Part shown: one piece after another, positions 45,595 to 53,848 of the stretch
Position numbering within the stretch: position 1 is the first letter of the stretch
Layout: each line of letters begins with the position of its first letter
Assembly: GCA_018363915.1 (NCBI GenBank)
Contig: JAGZMY010000003.1
Location: 1 to 64,000 of the forward strand
DNA length: 64,000 bases
Origin: Anaerococcus vaginalis
Lineage (GTDB): Bacteria > Bacillota > Clostridia > Tissierellales > Peptoniphilaceae
Reading direction: 5' to 3'
Translations under genes and position numbers: made by a program
Notes under the pieces: generated by a model
What the model was told of the DNA's origin: nothing
What the model saw: only the letters and a program-made list of their open reading frames with translations
Databases searched by the model: none

Positions 45595-45975
45595 TTATTT
45601 TTCTTCAATTATTTCAATAGAAAAACCTTGATGGTCTTTTATAAAATAAAATTTATCAGAACCGTCAGAAAGTCCGCCAATTTCTTGACTTACTACTCCC
45701 ATTTTTTTGTGAAGGTCATAGGCTTTTTCGAATTCTTTTGTTTTAAATGCCATGTGACCATAATATGAACCGTGCTCATATTTTCTTCCATCGTGATTAA
45801 ATGTTAATTCAAGCTCGTAAGCTCCATCTTCTGTTGCCATATAAATTAAAGAAAATTCATCTTCATCGTAATCTTTTCTTCTAGTAATGTGCATATTTAA
45901 TGCATCTTCATAAAATTTTATACTTTCCTTATCGTTATCTGTGTATATACATGTGTGAATTGATTTAAATTTCAT
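45595..45975 (-). CDS. VOC-family (glyoxalase-like) protein
   Basis: A 126-residue vicinal-oxygen-chelate protein resembling lactoylglutathione lyase GloA. The metal-ligand positions can be seen as the His in SIHTCIYT, the Glu in YELELTFN, the His in YYGHMAFK and the final Glu in FSIEIIEE. The ribosome site GGAGG precedes the ATG. It may detoxify methylglyoxal or act on another small molecule. The gene is single. Confidence 0.82.
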   Translation of the reverse strand: MKFKSIHTCIYTDNDKESIKFYEDALNMHITRRKDYDEDEFSLIYMATEDGAYELELTFNHDGRKYEHGSYYGHMAFKTKEFEKAYDLHKKMGVVSQEIGGLSDGSDKFYFIKDHQGFSIEIIEEK

Positions 45976-46039
45976 AAAACCTCCTAATTTCTTATATTAT
46001 ATTTTTACCCAAAAAATTTAAAATAAATTTTACTAATAT

Positions 46040-46158
46040 TTTACAAGATAAATTTTTTCTAGGGTATATAAATAAGGGATAAGAAATTTCGCAACCTTAT
46101 GACCAGAGCTTTTGCAAATTTATGAAAAATAATTTGTTTTGCAAGGCTCTTTTTTTTG
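46040..46158 (+). ncRNA. Possible small RNA: orphan promoter and terminator
   Basis: Weak TTTACA and TATATA boxes (46040-46070, 19-base spacing) precede a terminator-like hairpin: AGAGCTTTTGC (46105-46115) with GCAAGGCTCT (46141-46150), then seven T. No ORF lies between, and the neighbouring VOC gene is on the other strand. It could be a short RNA of about 80 bases or a remnant. The remainder of the gap to the tRNA promoter shows nothing. Confidence 0.3.
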
Positions 46159-46241
46159 AAAAATTTTATGGGCAAATAAAATTGATTTTGTAAATTTAAA
46201 AATATAAATCGAATTATTTCTTTGTGAAATTTTAAAAAAAT

Positions 46242-46270
46242 TTGACAAGAATTTTAATTTAGCATATACT
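46242..46270 (+). promoter_or_regulatory. Promoter of the second tRNA cluster
   Basis: TTGACA, 17 bases, TATACT, 16 bases before tRNA-Phe: a near-consensus promoter suited to stable RNA. Confidence 0.88.
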
Positions 46271-46286
46271 ATAAAAGTAATGTTTA

Positions 46287-46362
46287 GCCCAGATAGCTCA
46301 GTCGGTAGAGCAGGGGACTGAAAATCCCCGTGTCGGTGGTTCGATTCCGCCTCTGGGCACCA
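46287..46362 (+). tRNA. tRNA-Phe (GAA)
   Basis: Cloverleaf with anticodon GAA in CTGAAAA, acceptor GCCCAGA/TCTGGGC and encoded CCA. Confidence 0.96.
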
Positions 46363-46370
46363 GAAAAAAT

Positions 46371-46445
46371 GCGGAAGTGGCTCAGTGGTAGAGTATCGCC
46401 TTGCCAAGGCGAGGGTCGCGGGTTCGAATCCCGTCTTCCGCTCCA
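46371..46445 (+). tRNA. tRNA-Gly (GCC), second copy
   Basis: Identical over 75 bases to the gene at 217-291. The flanks differ, so only the gene itself is shared. Confidence 0.96.
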
Positions 46446-46449
46446 ATAT

Positions 46450-46523
46450 GGCGCCATAGCCAAGTGGTAAGGCAGAGGTCTGCAACACCTTTATCCCCAG
46501 TTCAAATCTGGGTGGCGCCTCCA
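46450..46523 (+). tRNA. tRNA-Cys (GCA)
   Basis: Cloverleaf with anticodon GCA in CTGCAAC, acceptor GGCGCCA/TGGCGCC and encoded CCA. Last gene of the cluster. Confidence 0.95.
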
Positions 46524-46528
46524 AATTT

Positions 46529-46550
46529 GTCCTCGTTGAGGACTTTTTTT
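46529..46550 (+). terminator. Terminator of second tRNA cluster
   Basis: GTCCTC-GTT-GAGGAC followed by seven T. Confidence 0.88.
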
Positions 46551-46572
46551 GTACCTAAATTTAAGGAGAATT

Positions 46573-47250
46573 ATGTTAATTATTAGTCACAAATCAAAAA
46601 AAGAATTTACAGATTTTTTGGATTTTAAAAATATAAAATATTTAAAAACAATTGATAATCCAAATCTTGACAAAAGAATTTCAGATCATCCTGATCTTTC
46701 TTTATTTAAATTGGATGATAAAAATTTAATAGTTGATAAAAATGTCTATGAGTATTACAAAAAAAATATAAAAAATATTAATATTATTAAAGGAGAAGAA
46801 GTTTCAAAAAATTATCCTTATGATGCTCTTTATAATATTGTAAAATTTAAAAATTTTTATATCCACAATGATTTTACTGAAAAAAATATAAAATTATTTT
46901 TTGAAGAAAAAAATATCAAGCACTTATTTATCAAGCAAGGCTACTCTAGGTGTTCTATGCTTGTTTTTAATGAAAATATTTTGACAAGTGATATGGGAAT
47001 TTTTAAAAAATTAAAAAACATTTTGCCAGTTACTTTATTAAAAGAAGAAAAAATTCCTCTTGACGGATTTGATCAAGGATTTTTGGGTGGATGTTTTGGA
47101 AAAATTGATGAAAATACTATATTATTTAATGGAAATATAGAAAGATTAAATTCGTATGATATAATTAAAAATATAGTATATAAGGAAAAATTAAATTTAT
47201 TATATCCAGATACTAATTTAGTAGATACTGGATCTTTAATATGGATATGA
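46573..47250 (+). CDS. DUF6873-like protein, possible pentein (GME) fold
   Basis: A 225-residue protein that resembles the DUF6873 family, which is assigned a GME/pentein fold like dimethylarginine hydrolase and arginine deiminase. Suggestive parts are SDHPDLSLFKLDD near 37, QGYSRCSMLVFNENILTSDMG near 130 and GFDQGFLGGCFGK near 170, whose Cys could be a nucleophile. The start at 46573 follows AAGGAG; a longer frame overlaps the tRNA terminator. hisS follows after 13 bases, so the two are co-transcribed. The assignment rests on remembered motif patterns and is uncertain. Confidence 0.5.
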   Translation: MLIISHKSKKEFTDFLDFKNIKYLKTIDNPNLDKRISDHPDLSLFKLDDKNLIVDKNVYEYYKKNIKNINIIKGEEVSKNYPYDALYNIVKFKNFYIHNDFTEKNIKLFFEEKNIKHLFIKQGYSRCSMLVFNENILTSDMGIFKKLKNILPVTLLKEEKIPLDGFDQGFLGGCFGKIDENTILFNGNIERLNSYDIIKNIVYKEKLNLLYPDTNLVDTGSLIWI

Positions 47251-47263
47251 TTAGGAGATTAAA

Positions 47264-48562
47264 ATGAATATAGTAAAACCACAAACTATTGCAGGTGTGA
47301 TGGAGTTATTACCAGAAGATCAATTAGCATTTGATTATATAAAAAATATCATTGAAGAAACTTTTTTGTCTTATCAATTTTTACCAATTGATACGCCAGC
47401 AATTGAAAAAAATGATATTTTATTTGCAAAAGGCGGCGGAGAAACTGAAAAGCAAATTTTTGGAATTGATTCATCAAAAAAAGATATGTCTTTGAGATTT
47501 GATCTAACTGTTCCTCTAGCAAGATATGTTTCTGAACATTTTTCTGATTTGAATTTCCCTTTCAAAAGGTATCAAATTGCAAAAGTTTATAGGGGAGAAA
47601 GAAATCAAAAAGGAAGATACAAGGAATTTTACCAATGTGATATTGATATTATTGGAAACAATTCTTTGTCAATTCACAATGATGCACTTTTGCCTAAGGT
47701 TATTTATGAAATTTTTCAAAAACTTGACTTTAACGGAATAAAGTTCCATATTAATAATAGAAAGTTATTGAATGGATTTTTTGAATCGCTTGAAATTTCT
47801 GATAAGGAAGAAGTTTTGAGAACAATCGATAAAAAAGCAAAAATCGGTGAAGAAAATACAAAAGAGCTTTTGGTAGAAATTTGTGGAGAAGAAAAAGCAG
47901 ATAAATTGATGGAGCTTATAAATAATAAAAGAGAAAACAAAGAGCTTTTGACTTATCTTGAATCACTAAATTTAAATGATAATTATAAAATTGGATTAGA
48001 TGAATTAAAAGAAGTTTATGATTATATGATTAAATTTGGAATTGATGATGATTCAATTATTATTGATTTGTCAATTACTCGTGGTCTTGATTATTATACA
48101 TCTACAGTTTATGAAACATTTTTGGATGGTTATGAATCTATTGGAAGTGTGTGTTCTGGTGGAAGATATGAAAATCTTGCAGGAAATTTCTCAAAACAAA
48201 ATTTACCAGGAGTGGGACTTTCTATTGGTCTTACAAGATTATTTTATCAATTTCAACAGCTTGGTCTTGTAGAAAAATATAAAACTAAATTTACAGATTG
48301 TCTTGTAATTCCTATGGATGAAAATTTAAATTTTTATGCCATAGATATTGCAAACAAATTAAAAGAGCAAGGTCTAAAGGTTGACATATATCTTGAAGAT
48401 GGAAAATTTAAGAAAAAAATTAATTATGCAGACAAAATTGGCGTAAAAAAAGTCTTAATAATTGGACAAGAAGAATATGAAAACAAAATGGTTTCTGTAA
48501 AAAATATGGAAGATGGAAAGCAAGTTAGTGTGAAAGTTGAAGATATTAGAGAATATCTATAA
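47264..48562 (+). CDS. hisS: Histidyl-tRNA synthetase
   Basis: A 432-residue class II synthetase charging tRNA-His. Motif 2 is RYQIAKVYRGERNQKGRYKE, the histidine-specific signatures are RFDLTVPLARYV and ITRGLDYYTSTVYE, motif 3 ends in GVGLSIGLTRL, and the C-terminal anticodon-binding domain (about 335-432) is present, so it is not the truncated HisZ. A T-box leader, common before such genes in Firmicutes, is not seen; the gene is read from the upstream gene. Confidence 0.93.
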   Translation: MNIVKPQTIAGVMELLPEDQLAFDYIKNIIEETFLSYQFLPIDTPAIEKNDILFAKGGGETEKQIFGIDSSKKDMSLRFDLTVPLARYVSEHFSDLNFPFKRYQIAKVYRGERNQKGRYKEFYQCDIDIIGNNSLSIHNDALLPKVIYEIFQKLDFNGIKFHINNRKLLNGFFESLEISDKEEVLRTIDKKAKIGEENTKELLVEICGEEKADKLMELINNKRENKELLTYLESLNLNDNYKIGLDELKEVYDYMIKFGIDDDSIIIDLSITRGLDYYTSTVYETFLDGYESIGSVCSGGRYENLAGNFSKQNLPGVGLSIGLTRLFYQFQQLGLVEKYKTKFTDCLVIPMDENLNFYAIDIANKLKEQGLKVDIYLEDGKFKKKINYADKIGVKKVLIIGQEEYENKMVSVKNMEDGKQVSVKVEDIREYL

Positions 48563-48570
48563 GGAGAATT

Positions 48571-49437
48571 ATGAATTTTAGAATAATAACAGACGGTTCT
48601 AGCGATATGAACGTTGATTTCATAAAATCAACGAATATTACTATAGTTCCTATGCAATCAAATATGGAAGATGAAATTTATGAAATTATAGGTACAGATA
48701 TTGAAAAACTAAATGAATATTATGAATTTATGCTAGATGATAAAAATGTATCAACAAGCCAAGTAAACTTAGCATCTTTTGAAAAATATTTTGAAGAAGT
48801 TTTAAAAAATGGAGAAGATATTTTTTATATAGGTTTAAGTGATGCCTTGTCAGGAACTTTTGAAAATGCCCAAAAAGCAAAAGAAATTTTAGATAAAAAA
48901 TATCCAGATAGAAAAATATATATTTATAATATAAAACAAGCATCAACAGGTGCAGGACTTTTGTGCCAAATTATTGTGAAAATGCAAGAAGAAGGAAAAG
49001 ATATAGAACAAGTTGCATCTTATATAAAAGAAAATTCAAAATATATGGTTTCACAATTTGGAGTTGAAAGTCTTAAATATCTTTATAAGGGTGGAAGAAT
49101 TTCAAAAACTAGTGCTGATATAGGAAATTTTTTGAAAGTAAAGCCAGTAATTCACATTACAGATGATGGGTCTCTTGAAGTTTTAAAACTTGAAAGGGGA
49201 ACAAAGAGGGCTATAAAAGTATTATTCAATAATTTCAAAAAAAATTGGAAACCAGAAATATCAAAAGAAGTTTTAATAGGATATGCTTACTTTGATGAAA
49301 ATGCTAAAATATTAAAAGAATTAATAGAAGAAAATTTTAAAGATGCAAAAGTAAGCCTTGCACCAATTGGTTCATTGATTGGATCTCACGTTGGACCAGG
49401 TATGTATTCTTTGTCATATTTTGGAGAAAAAAGATAG
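48571..49437 (+). CDS. DegV-family fatty-acid-binding protein
   Basis: A 288-residue DegV-type protein: N-terminal ITDGSSDMNVDF, ISTSQVN-like SSQ segment, GLSDALSGTFENA near 92, and C-terminal IGSLIGSHVGPGMYSLSYFG. Family members bind fatty acids; some (FakB) present them to the fatty-acid kinase FakA. FakA is not in the window. It is eight bases from hisS and followed closely by the EamA transporter gene. A second DegV gene is at 58430. Confidence 0.9.
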   Translation: MNFRIITDGSSDMNVDFIKSTNITIVPMQSNMEDEIYEIIGTDIEKLNEYYEFMLDDKNVSTSQVNLASFEKYFEEVLKNGEDIFYIGLSDALSGTFENAQKAKEILDKKYPDRKIYIYNIKQASTGAGLLCQIIVKMQEEGKDIEQVASYIKENSKYMVSQFGVESLKYLYKGGRISKTSADIGNFLKVKPVIHITDDGSLEVLKLERGTKRAIKVLFNNFKKNWKPEISKEVLIGYAYFDENAKILKELIEENFKDAKVSLAPIGSLIGSHVGPGMYSLSYFGEKR

Positions 49438-49444
49438 GAGAAAT

Positions 49445-50365
49445 ATGCTCAAAAATAAAAAAAATGCAGTAATTTTTTCTTTAATAGCAATGTTTTTATG
49501 GGGGAGTGCAATCCCCCTTATTAAATCCACTTATGAAGTTTTGCAGATAGAATCATACGATACTTTTGCAAAAGTTTATATAGCTGGAATTAGATTTTTT
49601 ATGGCAGGGATTTTGGCATTTTTTTATGCCAAAATTTTTGGAAAAAACAAAATTTCATTTTCTAAAGTAAATATAAAATTAGTTATAATTCTTGCAATAC
49701 TACAAACTTTTTTGCAATATTTTTTCTATTATATAGGTCTTTCCAACACAAGCGGAGTAAAATCATCAATCATACAGGCATCAAATTCATTTATGATTGT
49801 AATAATTTCACTTTTTCTACTTCCAGAAGATAAAATTTCGATAAATACAATTATAGCCTTAATAATTGGAACAGCAGGAATTATTTTGGTAAATTCAAAT
49901 CAAAAAATGGGAAGTGGATTTAAACTAACAGGAGAAGGATTCATTTTTACATCAACATTTATTAATGCTTTCGCTTCAGTTTTATTAAGAAAATACTCAA
50001 AAAAATCAGATCCATATATTTTAAATGGGATGGTGCTTTTATTCGGTTCCTTGCCTTTAATAATACTTGGCAAAATTTTATATATAAATCCAGTTGTTAT
50101 AAATTTAAAAGCTTTTTTAATGCTTTTTTATGGAGCATTTATCACAGCAACTTCATTTACAATTTGGACAATAGTTTTACAAAATCATAGCGCAAACCAA
50201 TTTGGAGTATTCAAATTATTTATCCCAATATTCGGATCAATTTTATCAGTGATAATTTTGGGAGAAAATTTTACAATAAGATTATTTATAGGACTTATCT
50301 TAGTTCTAACAGGATCTTTGGTTTTGATGAAGGGTAAAAATAAAAAAAGTGGTGTTACAGAATAA
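49445..50365 (+). CDS. EamA-family transporter (DMT superfamily)
   Basis: A 306-residue membrane protein with about ten segments in two EamA repeats (FLWGSAIPLIKSTYEV at the start; YYIGLSNTSGVKSSIIQAS). It probably exports or imports a small metabolite; the substrate is unknown. The ATG at 49445 follows AGGAGA; the frame is open into degV but has no start signal there. Its last codons (KKSGVTE and stop) form the 5' arm of a terminator. Confidence 0.87.
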   Translation: MLKNKKNAVIFSLIAMFLWGSAIPLIKSTYEVLQIESYDTFAKVYIAGIRFFMAGILAFFYAKIFGKNKISFSKVNIKLVIILAILQTFLQYFFYYIGLSNTSGVKSSIIQASNSFMIVIISLFLLPEDKISINTIIALIIGTAGIILVNSNQKMGSGFKLTGEGFIFTSTFINAFASVLLRKYSKKSDPYILNGMVLLFGSLPLIILGKILYINPVVINLKAFLMLFYGAFITATSFTIWTIVLQNHSANQFGVFKLFIPIFGSILSVIILGENFTIRLFIGLILVLTGSLVLMKGKNKKSGVTE

Positions 50366-50393
50366 TTAAATTTTTCTGTAACACCACTTTTTT
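50344..50393. terminator. Terminator overlapping eamA 3' end (left copy)
   Basis: AAAAAGTGGTGTTACAGAA pairs perfectly with its complement at 50374-50392 and ends in T6. The A-run start makes it bidirectional. A similar hairpin lies at 56349-56399, on the far side of the PTS module. Confidence 0.9.
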
Positions 50394-50424
50394 GTGTTAA
50401 ATAATACATTCTAATACAATTAAA

Positions 50425-50458
50425 AAGAAGCGTGGATTTTATTTCCACGTCTTTTTTT
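50425..50458 (+). terminator. Second hairpin after eamA
   Basis: AAGCGTGGA pairs with TCCACG(T)CTT, with one bulge, and is followed by T7. It may be a spare terminator or the end of a short RNA. Confidence 0.6.
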
Positions 50459-50491
50459 GAGCTTTTCTTTTAAATAATAATAATTTTAGAA

Positions 50492-50507
50492 TTTCGTTGT
50501 AACGAAA
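50492..50507. promoter_or_regulatory. Palindrome upstream of the PTS operon
   Basis: TTTCGTT-GT-AACGAAA, with perfect seven-base arms, about 90 bases before the first gene of the PTS module. It is a candidate operator. Confidence 0.5.
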
Positions 50508-50599
50508 AAAAGCAACTTAATGAATTTTTAAGAATCACTTATAATTAAATTAATCAAAATTACTTGTTAGATAAAAATAAAAAATGTGATGGAGGACTT

Positions 50600-51202
50600 A
50601 TGAAAAATTTAATAATTTTAGCGGGATATCCAGCCACAGGGAAAACGTGTATCATAAATAGTTTGATAGAACATAATAAGAAATTAGAATATATTTCGAT
50701 AGATGAGATAGAAGAGTTTTTTTATGATAATTTAGGTTTTAAAAATAAAAAAGAAAAGAATAAAATTTATAATTTGAGCTTTGATTTTTTTTATATGAAA
50801 CTAAAGTCCATGATGAATAAAAATTATGATATCGTAATAGATTATCCTTTTAGTTATTTACAATATCCAATTCTTAAAGAATTATCTTTTAAATACGATT
50901 ATAAGTGTATCACAATTAGATTAAGTGGAGATATAAAAGAAATCTACAAAAGAAGAGTTAAAAGAGACTTAGATGAAAGTAGAAATCCTGCACACCTAGT
51001 AAATAGTTATGACAAAAATATAAAAGTGAGTTTAGAAGAAAGAAAAGATAATCTAATAAGTCTTGAAGAATTTATAAAACATTGCAAATTAAGAGAATAC
51101 GATAAATTTGAATTAGGCAAGCTTTTAGAAATAGACGTTACAAAAAAATATGCAGATGTAGACTCTATTAATGAATTCCTTGATTTAGAAATGAGAACTT
51201 AA
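50600..51202 (+). CDS. P-loop kinase-like protein (AAA_33 type)
   Basis: A 200-residue P-loop protein: Walker A AGYPATGKTCIIN at the N-terminus and IVIDYPFSYLQYP as a Walker-B-like strand. RRVKRDLDESRNPAH near 117-132 resembles the lid of small-molecule kinases. It could phosphorylate a sugar or nucleoside. The start at 50600 follows GGAGG. It abuts the regulator gene (no gap) in the PTS operon, so its substrate may be linked to the imported sugar. The function is not known. Confidence 0.7.
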   Translation: MKNLIILAGYPATGKTCIINSLIEHNKKLEYISIDEIEEFFYDNLGFKNKKEKNKIYNLSFDFFYMKLKSMMNKNYDIVIDYPFSYLQYPILKELSFKYDYKCITIRLSGDIKEIYKRRVKRDLDESRNPAHLVNSYDKNIKVSLEERKDNLISLEEFIKHCKLREYDKFELGKLLEIDVTKKYADVDSINEFLDLEMRT

Positions 51203-53095
51203 ATGGAAATTACAAATAGGCAAAAGAAAATTATAGGAATTTTATTAGAGTCAAAGGATACAATAACTTGTCAAGAAATAGCAGAGATAATAAATGTATC
51301 TGACAGGACTGTTTTAAATGAAGTTAATAGTATAAATAAAAAACTTAGTGATGGTAATAGGTTAACTGTTGCTAAGGGAAAAGGGATAAAACTTAATAGA
51401 AATACAACAATTTATGAGTTGCATAAATTATATAACTCAGAAGATGAAAATGAAATTTTGATAAAAAGATTTATCAACACACTCTTAATTAATAATTATT
51501 TTAAGCAAAAAAAATATAGCATAGATTTTATAGAAGAGCTTTATATTTCCCAAAATACTCTTAAAAAACTAATAAGGGATACTAGAGAAGTATTAAAAAG
51601 ATATCAGATAGATTTAATAGTGAATAATAAAGAAGGAATATTTATAAAAGGTAGAGAAAATAATATAAGGCTGTGTATGTCCAATATATTATTTTCTTCA
51701 TCTAGTGATTATGAGTATTTTTTAGATTCTATTAATCTTTTTAATATTAAAGAAATTGATGAAATAAAAAGACTAACATTAAAAATATTAAATAAATATG
51801 ACCTATCCTTAACAGGAGTTGCTTTCAATAGTTTTGTAATTCATATATTAATTTCCATAATTAGAAATCAAAACGAAATTGGATACGATAAAGATTTATT
51901 ACAAACTATGGATAAATCAGTTGAAAAAGATATTGTTAGAGAACTAATAAAAATCATAAAAGAAAAGCTAAATTACGATTTATCTAGTGATTATTACTAT
52001 TTAACAAAACATTTAATAACAAGTCAAAAATTTTCAAAAGATGATGACAAATTAGAAGCAGATGAAGTTGTAAATATTATATACAACAACATAATTAATA
52101 GAATCAAAAGAGATTTTTCAATAGACTTTTCAAATGACGAGATACTTACAGGAAGTTTGAAAATTCATCTTACAACTTCAATAAATAGATATATGTTAAA
52201 TAGCTAAATTAACCATATAGATTTATCCGAAATAAAAAGTCAGTATCCTATTGCTTACGATATGGGAATAGTTGCAGCTGAAGAAATACATTCTGTAATA
52301 AAAAGAGAAATTGATGATACAGAAATATTATTTTTAGCCTTACATCTAGGAACTGCTTTTAATAGAGTGAATAATGATGGGAAAGAATCTGGAAGTAATA
52401 TTTTGATAGTTTGTGGAGCAGGGCTATCAACAGCTAGATTTTTAAAATATTCTCTCTTAGAAAAATTTGATAAGGAAATTAATAACATAGATATAATATC
52501 TTCTAGTCAATATAAAGACGATATGTTTGATAATTATGATTTGGTATTAAGTAGCATAAATAACTTAATTAATATTGAAGGCTCAATAAAGGTTAATTAT
52601 ATCTTAAATAATATAGAAGTAAATATTGTAAAAAATAAATTAAGATATGCAAAAAATTTAGAACATCTTAAAGTGTTTAATAATGAATTATTTTATAAAA
52701 AATCATTTGAGAGTAAGAAAGAAGTGTTAGACTATTTAACCACAGATTTGTCAAATAAAAATATACTTAATAAAAAACAAATTGAGTCTATATATGATAG
52801 AGAAAAAATGGGAAATACTTGTTTAGGAAATAGAATTGCTATACCTCACCCATTATCATATACAGCAAAAGAAATGAAAATTTCTGTATTGATAAATGAT
52901 AAAGCAATAAAATGGGATAATGAAGAAGTTTTTGTGGTTATGCTGTTACTAATACCTAAAGATAAAATCAAGGACTGGGATGTTCTTTTCAAGAAGATGT
53001 TTAAAGTATTTAGTTCTAGAAAAAATGTAGATAAATTAATAAATAGCAATACATTAAATGAATTTAAAGAAGTGTTTATGTTAGAAATGGAGTGA
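51203..53095 (+). pseudogene. BglG/MtlR-type PRD regulator with in-frame stop
   Basis: A 630-codon frame encoding an HTH domain (about 1-60, TCQEIAEIINVSDRTVLNEV), two PRD domains, a GatB-like EIIB domain (NILIVCGAGLSTARF, about 390-480) and a C-terminal EIIA domain (GNRIAIPHPLS, about 495-630). A TAA at 52205-52207 interrupts PRD2. The sequence on both sides stays in the same frame and fits the domain without a gap (MLNS, stop, INHIDLSEIKSQYP), so a single residue codon became a stop. The downstream ATG at 52262 has no ribosome site. The truncated 334-residue product would lack the PTS-responsive part. It would normally control this operon. Confidence 0.82.
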
Positions 53096-53099
53096 TTAT

Positions 53100-53552
53100 T
53101 TGGAATTTACAGATAAAAATACAGAATTTGACATTGTAGTTAAAGACTGGGAACAAGCAATTCTTGAAACTGGAAAATTATTAGAAGAATCTGGTTATGC
53201 CAATGAGAATTATAAATATAACATAATTAATGATGTTAAAAATTATGGTTCATATATTATGATTAGTCCAAATGTTGTAATCCCACATACAAGGCCAGAA
53301 AATGGAGCTTTAAAAATTGGTTGTTCGATTATAACAATAAAAAATGATATATATTTTGATGATAACAACAAAGATGCAATTAAAGTTTTAATTGGTTTTA
53401 CAGCAATAGATAATAAAAATCATTTAGAAATGCTAAAAAATATCATTAATATAATTGAAAAAGGATTAGTGGATAAATTGAATTATTTTTTAAACTTATC
53501 AAAAAAAGATAAGCTTATATATTTAAATTCATTAGTAAAGGAGGGAAAATAA
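53100..53552 (+). CDS. PTS EIIA component (fructose/mannitol/ascorbate type)
   Basis: A 150-residue EIIA of the PTS fold shared by fructose-mannitol and Sga/Ula systems. The phosphorylated His lies in NVVIPHTRPENG near residue 63. The start codon is TTG at 53100, seven bases after GGAG; no ATG is available. It receives phosphate from HPr and passes it to the EIIB that follows without a gap. Confidence 0.87.
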   Translation: MEFTDKNTEFDIVVKDWEQAILETGKLLEESGYANENYKYNIINDVKNYGSYIMISPNVVIPHTRPENGALKIGCSIITIKNDIYFDDNNKDAIKVLIGFTAIDNKNHLEMLKNIINIIEKGLVDKLNYFLNLSKKDKLIYLNSLVKEGK

Positions 53553-53839
53553 TGAATATTTTAGTTGTGTGTGGTGCAGGATTAGGAAGTAGCTTTGCCT
53601 GCCAAATGTCGGTAGAGAGTGTTTTGAAGGAATTAGGAGTTGATGCAAAAGTCGATCACAGCGATATTTCTTCAGCAGCAGGAACTAGAGCAGATATATT
53701 AATGCTTGCTTCTAACTTTAGAAATCAAATAGACAAATATAATTTAGACACAAGAGTAATATATTTGGATAAATTGATTGATAAAAAAGAAATTAAAGAA
53801 AAATTAGAGCCAGTTTTAATTGAAATGGGAAAATTATAG
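53552..53839 (+). CDS. PTS EIIB component (Ula/Gat type)
   Basis: A 95-residue EIIB with the phosphocysteine loop VCGAGLGSS at residues 6-14, as in ascorbate and galactitol systems. It overlaps the EIIA stop by one base and lies nine bases before EIIC. Confidence 0.92.
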   Translation: MNILVVCGAGLGSSFACQMSVESVLKELGVDAKVDHSDISSAAGTRADILMLASNFRNQIDKYNLDTRVIYLDKLIDKKEIKEKLEPVLIEMGKL

Positions 53840-53848
53840 GAGGAATTT

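Noticed and set aside
46120..46524. A 134-codon minus-strand ORF with FELGIKVLQTSALPLGYGA
   Set aside because: It is the antisense of the tRNA-Phe/Gly/Cys cluster; this protein pattern is a well-known false ORF on tRNA genes.
46401..46586. A 61-codon plus-strand ORF
   Set aside because: It runs through tRNA-Gly and tRNA-Cys and their terminator.
46573..48562. T-box riboswitch before hisS
   Set aside because: Only 13 bases separate the upstream gene from hisS, and no specifier hairpin or conserved T-box is seen before that gene.
52262..53095. Separate gene for a GatB/EIIA-like protein starting at 52262
   Set aside because: It is in the same frame as the regulator upstream, has no ribosome site, and begins inside PRD2, so it is the second half of the interrupted gene.
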